Notes under the pieces: generated by a model | Databases searched by the model: none | What the model saw: the letters and a program-made list of their open reading frames with translations, nothing else | What the model was told of the DNA's origin: nothing | Source: Caecibacteroides pullorum | GTDB lineage: Bacteria > Bacteroidota > Bacteroidia > Bacteroidales > Bacteroidaceae | Reading direction: 5' to 3' | Assembly: GCF_019239235.1 (NCBI RefSeq) | Contig: NZ_JAAZTS010000022.1 | Location: 1 to 54,011 of the forward strand | Length of the DNA: 54,011 nt | Position numbers and translations under genes: made by a program | Shown here: piece after piece, positions 1 through 6,420 of the stretch | Layout of the letters: each line of letters starts with the position of its first letter | Position numbering within the stretch: position 1 is the stretch's first letter

Positions 1-6
1 CCGCGG

Positions 7-1431
7 ATGCTGAAAGAGGCCCTTGAAAATGAAGAACGAAGAATGAAGAATGAAGAATCTTTGAGAAATGAAGAATTAAGAATGAAGAATGAAGAATTGC
101 CTGCGGATGGTGAAGATTCTTCATTCGGAGGCGAAGCCGACATTCTTCATTCTTCATTACCCAAGCGCCTTCCCGCCCTGATAAAGCTTCTCGTGAGCCG
201 CACGCCTGATGTCTATAAACCTGCCGTGGCACATGCCGTCTTCCCCTCGCTGGGCGCGCACCTGCACAAAGTACGCTTCCGCTACATCGACAACGTGGAG
301 CACGAAGCCACGCTGATGAATGTCCTCATGGCAGGCACAGGCGCGGGCAAGGACTGTATTTCAGAGCCCATCAACCGCATCATGGCCGACATCCGCCGAC
401 GCGACGAGGACAACCTGCGACGCGAACGCGAGTGGAAGAACGAAGTCACCTCGAAGGGCGCCAACAAGGACAAGCGACAACGCCCCGAGGGCCTTATCAT
501 CCAAGAGATTGACGCGGACATGACGAACCCTGCTTTCGTGATGCGTATGGCCGAGGCGGACGGGCACTTCCTCTACACGAAGCTGAACGAAATCGACCAG
601 TTCGACGCACTGAAGGGCACAGGGCGTGCAGGGCAGCAATTCCAGATCATGTGCCTGGCCTTCGACCCCGGCAACCGCTACGGACAGACACGCGTGGGGG
701 CGCAAAGCGTGACGGAGAAAGTGACTATCCGCTTCAACTGGAATGCCGCCACGACCATCCAGAAAGGGCGGCGGTACTTCTCAAAAGTTTTGACAGACGG
801 TCCCATCTCGCGCATCAACTTCTGCACCATCCCTGAACGCGAAATCGGCGCGGACATGCCTGTCTATGGCACGTATGACGCCGCCTTCGACGAGGAACTT
901 CGCCCCTACATCGAGAACCTTGTGAAGGCGCAAGGGTTGATTGACTGCCCGCAGGCCTATAAGCTTGCGCAGAAGCTCAAGGAAGAGTGCGCCGACTTCG
1001 CCCGCCTCTCGCAGAGCCGCGTGTACGAGAACCTCTCGTTTCGCGCCAACGTCATCGCCTGGCTGAAGGCGTGCGTGCTCTATGTAGCCAACGGCTGCCA
1101 GTGGGACAAGACGTTCGAGGACTTCATCCGCTGGTCCTTGCAATACGACCTGGCTTGCAAGATGGAGTTCTTCGGAGCCGCTATTGAAGAAGCGCAGGCG
1201 GCTAACTCCAACAAACAGAAGGGGCCGCGTAACCTGCTGGAACTGCTGCCCGACAACTTCTCTTATCGGGAGGCCGTGGAGGTACGTCTGCAGGCGGGTA
1301 TGGACGAGAAAGGTACGCAAAATATGTTGAACCAGTGGGGCTACCGAAACTATATTGCGAGAATTACGAATTACAATTACAGTAAACTAAAATTCAAAAA
1401 AGATGGAACTGACACTGACAAGAACTACTAA
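7..1431 (+). CDS. DUF3987-like ATPase/primase-associated protein (5' end outside window)
   Basis: The reading frame is open to the left edge, so the true start is probably outside the window; 474 codons are visible. From about residue 51 (LPKRLPALIKLL) onward it resembles the DUF3987-type proteins common in Bacteroides accessory cassettes. A P-loop-like stretch, AGTGAGKD, lies at residues 109-116, with Asp in place of the usual Ser/Thr after Lys. Residues 8-50 are a Lys/Glu-rich low-complexity segment encoded by a dispersed DNA repeat (28-158), not by family sequence. The C-terminal end also runs through a 7-base iterated repeat (1361-1380). The last 29 bases overlap the next gene. In related cassettes these proteins sit near HU-like DNA-binding and lysis or amidase genes; a role in mobile-element replication is inference. 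Exact function is unknown. Confidence 0.7.
   Translation: MLKEALENEERRMKNEESLRNEELRMKNEELPADGEDSSFGGEADILHSSLPKRLPALIKLLVSRTPDVYKPAVAHAVFPSLGAHLHKVRFRYIDNVEHEATLMNVLMAGTGAGKDCISEPINRIMADIRRRDEDNLRREREWKNEVTSKGANKDKRQRPEGLIIQEIDADMTNPAFVMRMAEADGHFLYTKLNEIDQFDALKGTGRAGQQFQIMCLAFDPGNRYGQTRVGAQSVTEKVTIRFNWNAATTIQKGRRYFSKVLTDGPISRINFCTIPEREIGADMPVYGTYDAAFDEELRPYIENLVKAQGLIDCPQAYKLAQKLKEECADFARLSQSRVYENLSFRANVIAWLKACVLYVANGCQWDKTFEDFIRWSLQYDLACKMEFFGAAIEEAQAANSNKQKGPRNLLELLPDNFSYREAVEVRLQAGMDEKGTQNMLNQWGYRNYIARITNYNYSKLKFKKDGTDTDKNY
28..158. repeat. Family A dispersed inverted repeat, in-frame copy
   Basis: Iterations of GAAGAAT/GAAGAAC on the left and ATTCTTC on the right flank a core containing GAATTGCCTGCGG. 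The same architecture and core (GAATTTGCCCTGCGG) occur at 8738-8843 and 9535-9640. This copy is longer (131 bases) and less regular. It is translated as part of the first coding region without a stop codon. Confidence 0.75.
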
Positions 1432-1813
1432 AAGGAAAGGCTGCACGCTGGGCGTGCTGGTCGTGGACGGAAAAGAGATGTGCGACACGATGGAACCCAC
1501 GTGGCGCGACCTGAAGAAAGAACGCAAGGTGAAGGGCTGCACGGCCATCCCCGAAGGGCGCTACCCCGTGGTAATCACCCTCAGCCCCAAGTTCGGCAAG
1601 TGGCTGCCCCTGCTGCTGAACGTGCCCTTCTTCGAGGGCATCCGCATCCATGCGGGCAACCTGCCTGCGGACACGGAGGGGTGTATCCTCGTGGGCGAGT
1701 ACAACGAAGAAACGCGCCAGCTGGAGTGCTCCACGCTCTACGTCCGCCTGCTGAAGCAGCTCATCGTCGAAGCCAAGGAGCGGGGCGAAGGGGTGTGGAT
1801 TACGGTGAAGTGA
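1403..1813 (+). CDS. DUF5675 family protein
   Basis: This 136-residue protein has the features I associate with DUF5675: N-terminal MELTLTRTTKRKGCTLG, then EPTWRD, AIPEGRYPV, a central PFFEGIRIHAGN and a C-terminal half with DTEGCILVGEY. The family is found in phages and in Bacteroides accessory cassettes, often where an N-acetylmuramoyl-L-alanine amidase would sit. A lysis-related or cell-wall-related role is inference. The start ATG at 1403 lies inside the end of the preceding gene, suggesting translational coupling. There is no signal peptide or membrane segment. The gene is followed by a long inverted repeat and then the convergent uxaC gene. Confidence 0.75.
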   Translation: MELTLTRTTKRKGCTLGVLVVDGKEMCDTMEPTWRDLKKERKVKGCTAIPEGRYPVVITLSPKFGKWLPLLLNVPFFEGIRIHAGNLPADTEGCILVGEYNEETRQLECSTLYVRLLKQLIVEAKERGEGVWITVK

Positions 1814-1852
1814 GAATGGAGAGTGAAATGAGCCGCGTTTCATAGAAAAAAG

Positions 1853-1933
1853 CACCACCGATTACACAGATGGACACAGATTCCTTCTCGGACGATGGGG
1901 GATAATCTGTGAAAATCCGAGTAATCGGTGGTG
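1853..1933. repeat. Family B long imperfect inverted repeat between convergent genes
   Basis: Two 30-base arms, 1853-1882 and 1904-1933, are separated by 21 bases. The outer 13 bases (CACCACCGATTAC) and inner 8 (CACAGATT) pair perfectly; the middle is imperfect. Each arm contains the iterated word GATTACACAGAT / GATTTTCACAGAT. A related fragment occurs at 34481-34505. It may end transcription from both sides, but the word is characteristic of dispersed Bacteroidales repeats and there is no T tract. Confidence 0.8.
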
Positions 1934-1953
1934 AAAAAAGGGCCAACGTCTGC

Positions 1954-3360
1954 TTAGAACTGGAAGTAGTTCTTTGCGTTGTTATAGCAGATGTCTTCGA
2001 TCATCTGGTTGATGCGATCCATTTCGCTGACAGGCAGTTCGCCATTCTCGACATCGCGACCTACGAGGTTGCACAGCGTGCGGCGGAAGTATTCGTGGCG
2101 CGGGTAGGAGAGGAACGAACGCGAGTCGGTCAGCATACCTACGAAGCGGCTCAGCAAGCCCAGCAGTGACAGGGCGTTCATCTGCTTCTCCATGCCGTCC
2201 TTTTGGTCGAGGAACCACCAGCCCGAACCAAACTGGATCTTGCCCGGCCACGTGCCGTCCTGGAAGTTGCCCAGCATGGTGGCGATCACTTCGTTGGCGC
2301 AGGGGTTGAGGTTGTAGAGGATGGTCTTGGTCAGCTTGCCTTCGGTGTTCAGGCGGTCGAGGAACTTGGCCATCTTCTTAGCGGTAGTGAACTCGCCGAT
2401 GGAGTCGAAGCCTGTGTCAGGGCCCAGGAGCTTGAACATCTTGGTGTTGTTGTTACGGATGGCGCCGTAGTGGTATTGCTGTGCCCAGCCTTTCTCCCAG
2501 TCCATCTCGGCAAAGATGACGAGCATGGCCGACTTGAACTTCAGGATTTCTTCCTGCGTCAATTCCTTGCCTCCATACACCTTGTTGAAGATGGCTTTGA
2601 TTTCGGCATCGGTATAGTCTTCGGCATAGAATTCCTCGATGCCGTGATCGGACAGACGGCAGCCTTGCTCGGCGAAGAAGTCGTGACGACGGCGCAGGGC
2701 GGCGATCATGTCGTCAAAAGTGGAGATGGCAACGCCGCTCACTTCGGCCAGCTTCTCTACATAGGCGCGGAAGTCGGCAGGCACCTCGACAGCCATGGCC
2801 TTATCAGGACGCCAAGCGGGCAGCATCTTGATTTCGAAGCCGCTCTCGCGCGTCTGGATGTGGTATTCGAGCGAGTCGACAGGGTCGTCTGTGGTGCAGA
2901 CAGTCTCTACATGGTAGCGGCGCATCATGCCACGAGCAGAGTATTCGGGCTGTTTCAGCTTCTCGTTGCACTCGTCGTAGATTTCGCGGGCGGTCTGGGG
3001 ATTGAGCACCTTGTCAATGCCGAAGGCGGTCTTCAGCTCGAGGTGGGTCCAGTGGTACAGCGGGTTGCGCATGGTATAGGGAACGGTCTCGGCCCATTTC
3101 TCGAACTTTTCCCAGTCGGTAGTGTCCTTGCCTGTGCAGTAGCGTTCGTCTACGCCGTTGGTACGCATGGCGCGCCACTTGTAGTGGTCGCCTCCGAGCC
3201 AGATTTCGGTCAGCGAACGGAACTGGTAGTCGTCGGCCACCATCTTGGGGATGAGGTGGCAGTGGTAGTCGATAATCGGCATCTTGGCCGCATGTTCGTG
3301 GTAGAGCTTCTGTGCAGTTTCGGTCTGCAACAGGAAGTTTTCATCCATAAATTTCTTCAT
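1954..3360 (-). CDS. uxaC: Glucuronate/galacturonate isomerase
   Basis: UxaC (uronate isomerase, EC 5.3.1.12) interconverts D-glucuronate with D-fructuronate and D-galacturonate with D-tagaturonate in the cytoplasm, the first step of hexuronate use. The 468-residue length is typical. Recognisable motifs include the metal-binding IIDYHCHL near residue 30, WKWRAMR-like HYKWRAMRTNGV, RNPLYHWTHLEL, and the C-terminal SFLSYPRHEYFRR. It is divergent from a LacI-type regulator that precedes uxaB, so the three genes form a hexuronate cluster. The ATG at 3360 is preceded by a good Bacteroidetes promoter (3479-3510), leaving a leader of about 110 bases. Assignment is firm. Confidence 0.96.
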   Translation of the reverse strand: MKKFMDENFLLQTETAQKLYHEHAAKMPIIDYHCHLIPKMVADDYQFRSLTEIWLGGDHYKWRAMRTNGVDERYCTGKDTTDWEKFEKWAETVPYTMRNPLYHWTHLELKTAFGIDKVLNPQTAREIYDECNEKLKQPEYSARGMMRRYHVETVCTTDDPVDSLEYHIQTRESGFEIKMLPAWRPDKAMAVEVPADFRAYVEKLAEVSGVAISTFDDMIAALRRRHDFFAEQGCRLSDHGIEEFYAEDYTDAEIKAIFNKVYGGKELTQEEILKFKSAMLVIFAEMDWEKGWAQQYHYGAIRNNNTKMFKLLGPDTGFDSIGEFTTAKKMAKFLDRLNTEGKLTKTILYNLNPCANEVIATMLGNFQDGTWPGKIQFGSGWWFLDQKDGMEKQMNALSLLGLLSRFVGMLTDSRSFLSYPRHEYFRRTLCNLVGRDVENGELPVSEMDRINQMIEDICYNNAKNYFQF

Positions 3361-3478
3361 AACGTATGTGTTTTAAGTATCTAAAAATGTTACTTTCTCT
3401 CTATATACTTATATAGCTCTGATTGTAAATAGAATAGAGGTTGATTACGATTTTAGTTTTATTAACCGTTATCGAACA

Positions 3479-3510
3479 CAAAAGTAGATATTTTACTTGG
3501 AGAAACAAAA
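3479..3510 (-). promoter_or_regulatory. Promoter for uxaC (Bacteroidetes primary sigma type)
   Basis: On the minus strand a -33 box TTTTG (3510-3506) is followed by a 19-base spacer and the -7 box TACTTTTG (3486-3479). This matches the Bacteroidetes TTTG/TAnnTTTG consensus. It overlaps the promoter for the divergent lacI-type gene. Confidence 0.7.
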
Positions 3511-3525
3511 TATTTCGTATCTTTG
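3496..3525 (+). promoter_or_regulatory. Promoter for the LacI-type regulator
   Basis: A -33-like CTTG (3496-3499), an 18-base spacer and the -7 box TATCTTTG (3518-3525). An imperfect inverted repeat, AAATATTTCG / CGAATATTT, surrounds the -7 box and could be an operator. Because this promoter is interleaved with that of uxaC, one bound repressor could control both directions. Confidence 0.65.
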
Positions 3526-3593
3526 CGACGAATATTTATAATATTTAAGTTTTAGGCAAACCGCCCTTCATTCCTATAAAAAGCGAAGCAGAG

Positions 3594-4655
3594 ATGGGAA
3601 ACAAGAACTATACCATAAAAGACATCGCCCGCATGGCGGGTGTATCGGCCGGAACAGTGGATCGCGTGCTGCACAATCGTGGAGACGTGTCGGCGGCCAG
3701 CCTGGAGAAAGTACGCAAGGTGCTCGACGAGATCAGCTACCAGCCCAACATGTTTGCCATCGGCCTGGCGGCGAAGAAACGCTACAGCATTGTCTGCATC
3801 ATACCTTATTATATAGCCTACGACTACTGGTATGCCGTGGCAGGAGGCATCGACCGCGCCGCGCAGGAGCTGGCGCCCTACAACGTGACGGTGAGCTACC
3901 TGCATTACCTGCACGCCGACGAGGCTTCTTACAGCCAGGCCTGTACGCAGGTGCTTGGCGAGGAATGTGACGCCGTGCTGCTGGCGCCCAACTTCCGCGA
4001 AGAGACCCTGAAGCTCACGTCTGCCCTCGAGCAGAAAGGTACGCCCTATGCCTTCATCGACTTCAACATCGAACAGACACATGCCCTGTGCTACATCGGA
4101 CAGGACTCGCGCATGAGTGGATACATCGCCGCCAAGATACTGATGCAGCACTTCAAGCAGGGGCAGGAGCTGGCCCTCTTCCTGAACAACCAGAAGCAGA
4201 GCCCTGCCGAGATACAGATGCAACGCAGGCTGGAGGGATTCATGCAATACCTGACTGAAAACCATGTGGGGCTTACCGTCCACGACGTGCTGCTCGACAA
4301 GAAAGATGCCGACGCCAACCGACGTACGCTCGACCGATTCTTCGACCAGTGCCCGCAGGCAGTGCTGGGCGTGGTGTTCAATTCGCGCGTCTATCAGGTG
4401 GCCGACTACCTGCACGCCACAGGCCGGCGCATGGAAGGGCTCGTGGGCTACGACCTGCTGAAGAAGAACGTGGAGCGGCTGAAGACAGGCGAGGTAGACT
4501 ACCTGATAGGGCAACGACCTGCCATGCAGGGCTATTGCGGGGTGAAGGCTCTGTGTACGCACATGGTGTTCAAACGGCCTGTCACGACGACACAATACAT
4601 GCCCATCGATGTGCTGATCAAGGAAAACATCGACTATTATTTCGAGTTCGAATAA
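3594..4655 (+). CDS. LacI-family transcriptional regulator of the hexuronate cluster
   Basis: The 353-residue protein has an N-terminal LacI helix-turn-helix (YTIKDIARMAGVSAGTVDRV, about residues 6-25, then LHNRGDVS), followed by the hinge and a periplasmic-binding-protein-like sensor domain (YSIVCIIPYYIAYDYWYAV, then ICYIGQDSRMSGYIAAKIL-like region). It belongs to the Bacteroidetes LacI group with sugar-binding substrate domains. It lies between divergent uxaC and co-directional uxaB, which starts 39 bases after its stop, so lacI and uxaB are probably one transcript. Control of uxaC and uxaB by a uronate or a pathway intermediate is inferred from position only. Confidence 0.9.
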   Translation: MGNKNYTIKDIARMAGVSAGTVDRVLHNRGDVSAASLEKVRKVLDEISYQPNMFAIGLAAKKRYSIVCIIPYYIAYDYWYAVAGGIDRAAQELAPYNVTVSYLHYLHADEASYSQACTQVLGEECDAVLLAPNFREETLKLTSALEQKGTPYAFIDFNIEQTHALCYIGQDSRMSGYIAAKILMQHFKQGQELALFLNNQKQSPAEIQMQRRLEGFMQYLTENHVGLTVHDVLLDKKDADANRRTLDRFFDQCPQAVLGVVFNSRVYQVADYLHATGRRMEGLVGYDLLKKNVERLKTGEVDYLIGQRPAMQGYCGVKALCTHMVFKRPVTTTQYMPIDVLIKENIDYYFEFE

Positions 4656-4694
4656 AAAATATACATATCAAAACTTTTAAAATATACATTGAAT

Positions 4695-6173
4695 ATGAAA
4701 GCATTGAACAAGCTGACGGCTCCCAAGAGCGCAGCACCCGAAAGAATCATCCAGTTTGGCGAAGGTAACTTCCTCCGCGCGTTTGTAGACTGGATCATCT
4801 ACAACATGAACCAGAAGACCGACTTCAACAGCAGTGTCGTAGTCGTGCAGCCCATCGAGAAGGGTATGGTAGAATGGCTCAACGGCCAGGACTGCCTCTA
4901 TCACGTCAATCTGCAAGGACGCCTGAACGGCGAGGCTGTGAACTCCCTGACGCGCATAGACTGCATCAGCCGCGCCTTGAACCCCTATACGCAGAACGCC
5001 GCCTTCATGGCCCTGGCCGACCAGCCTGAAATCCGCTTCGTCATCTCCAACACGACCGAAGCCGGCATTGCTTTCGACCCCAACTGCAAGTTTACCGACG
5101 CGCCTGCCTCTTCCTATCCAGGCAAGCTGACCCAGCTGCTCTACCGCCGCTTCAAGACCTTCAAGGGCGACAAGACGAAGGGTCTTATCATCATGCCTTG
5201 CGAGCTGATCTTCCTGAACGGACACCACCTGAAGGAGTGCATTTATCAGTACATCGAGCTGTGGAAAGATGATTTCGGCGCCGACTACGAAAAGTTCAAG
5301 ACATGGTTCACGAAATACTGCTACGTGTGCGCCACACTCGTTGACCGCATCGTGCCGGGCTTCCCTCGCAAGGAGATTGCTCAAATCCAGAAGAAGATCT
5401 GCTATGCCGACAACCTCGTGGTGCAGGCCGAAATCTTCCACCTGTGGGTCATCGAGGCCGCCGAGAACCTCTCTCTGCGCCAACTGGCCGAAGAGTTCCC
5501 CGCCAACAAGGCCGGCTTGAACGTGCTCTTCGTGAAGTCCGAGGCTCCTTACCATGAAAGAAAAGTGACGTTGCTCAACGGTCCGCACACCGTCCTCTCG
5601 CCCGTGGCCTACCTGAGCGGCGTGAACATCGTGCGCGACGCCTGCAACCACCCCGTCATCGGACGCTACATCCACAAGGTACAGTTCGACGAGCTGATGC
5701 AGACCCTCAACCTGCCGATGGACGAGCTGAAGAAGTTTGCCGCCGACGTGCTGGAACGCTTCAACAACCCCTACGTAGATCATCAGGTGACGAGCATCAT
5801 GCTGAACTCCTTCCCAAAATTCCAGACGCGCGACCTGCCTGGCTTGAAGACTTACCTCGAGCGCAAGGGCGAACTGCCGAAGGGCTTGGTATTGGGCTTG
5901 GCCGCCATCATCACCTACTACAAGGGCGGTGTACGTGCTGACGGCGCTGAAATCGTGCCCAACGACGCACCCGAAATCATGCAGCTGCTCAAGGACCTTT
6001 GGGCAACAGGCGACACCCGCCGCGTGGCCGAAGGCGTACTGGCTGCCAAGGACCTTATCTGGGGCGAGCATGGCGACCTGAACACCATCCCTGGCCTGAC
6101 CGACATGGTGACTGCCTTCCTGAACTCTATTCAGGAGAAAGGTATGCTTGAGACAGTGAAAAGCATACTTTAA
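4695..6173 (+). CDS. uxaB: Tagaturonate reductase (altronate oxidoreductase)
   Basis: UxaB (EC 1.1.1.58) reduces D-tagaturonate to D-altronate with NADH, the step after UxaC in galacturonate breakdown. The 492-residue protein belongs to the long-chain mannitol dehydrogenase family: an N-terminal Rossmann segment (IQFGEGNFLRAFVDW), then the family signature ERKVTLLNGPHT with the catalytic Lys and neighbouring Asn and His in the C-terminal helical domain. The ATG at 4695 was preferred to an in-frame TTG two codons upstream. The gene is 39 bases from the LacI-type regulator and is followed by a strong terminator. UxaA (altronate dehydratase) is not in the window. Confidence 0.92.
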   Translation: MKALNKLTAPKSAAPERIIQFGEGNFLRAFVDWIIYNMNQKTDFNSSVVVVQPIEKGMVEWLNGQDCLYHVNLQGRLNGEAVNSLTRIDCISRALNPYTQNAAFMALADQPEIRFVISNTTEAGIAFDPNCKFTDAPASSYPGKLTQLLYRRFKTFKGDKTKGLIIMPCELIFLNGHHLKECIYQYIELWKDDFGADYEKFKTWFTKYCYVCATLVDRIVPGFPRKEIAQIQKKICYADNLVVQAEIFHLWVIEAAENLSLRQLAEEFPANKAGLNVLFVKSEAPYHERKVTLLNGPHTVLSPVAYLSGVNIVRDACNHPVIGRYIHKVQFDELMQTLNLPMDELKKFAADVLERFNNPYVDHQVTSIMLNSFPKFQTRDLPGLKTYLERKGELPKGLVLGLAAIITYYKGGVRADGAEIVPNDAPEIMQLLKDLWATGDTRRVAEGVLAAKDLIWGEHGDLNTIPGLTDMVTAFLNSIQEKGMLETVKSIL

Positions 6174-6214
6174 GGAGAAGAAAACCACATTCTTGTAAAT
6201 TAATAGTTGAGAAG

Positions 6215-6262
6215 AGTGCAGCAAGTCGCTTTTGAGCGTGCTTTGCTGCACTTTTGTTTTTT
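6215..6262 (+). terminator. Rho-independent terminator after uxaB
   Basis: The stem AGTGCAGCAA (6215-6224) pairs with TTGCTGCACT (6243-6252) and is followed by a T-rich tract TTTTGTTTTTT. It isolates the hexuronate operon from the ABC operon downstream. Confidence 0.85.
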
Positions 6263-6272
6263 GCGGCCGGGT

Positions 6273-6312
6273 TGTCTAATAATTAGACACCAGTGTCCAA
6301 TAATTAGACACT
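6273..6312. promoter_or_regulatory. Two phased palindromes, likely activator binding sites
   Basis: TGTCTAATAATTAGACA (6273-6289) is a perfect 8+1+8 palindrome. TGTCCAATAATTAGACA (6294-6310) is a second copy with one changed arm base and extends one or two bases further on each side. Their centres (6281 and 6302) are 21 bases apart, two helical turns. They lie about 80-120 bases upstream of the predicted sigma-54 start site, the usual location for an enhancer-binding activator. Confidence 0.75.
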
Positions 6313-6365
6313 CCGTTCCAAGCTGAAGAAAGCTTATCTGTTGATTGTCAGACGTATAACATTTT

Positions 6366-6381
6366 TGGCACACTTTCTGCA
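6366..6381 (+). promoter_or_regulatory. Predicted sigma-54 promoter of the FtsX/MacB operon
   Basis: TGGCACACTTTCTGCA matches the -24/-12 consensus TGGCAC-N5-TTGCA except one base, with the invariant GG (6367-6368) and GC (6379-6380) at the correct spacing. Transcription would start near 6392. That lies downstream of the in-frame ATG at 6388 and so favours ATG 6421 for the first permease. Confidence 0.75.
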
Positions 6382-6420
6382 TTATAAATGGGTAGAAAAC
6401 AACTAAAAAACGTTATACGC

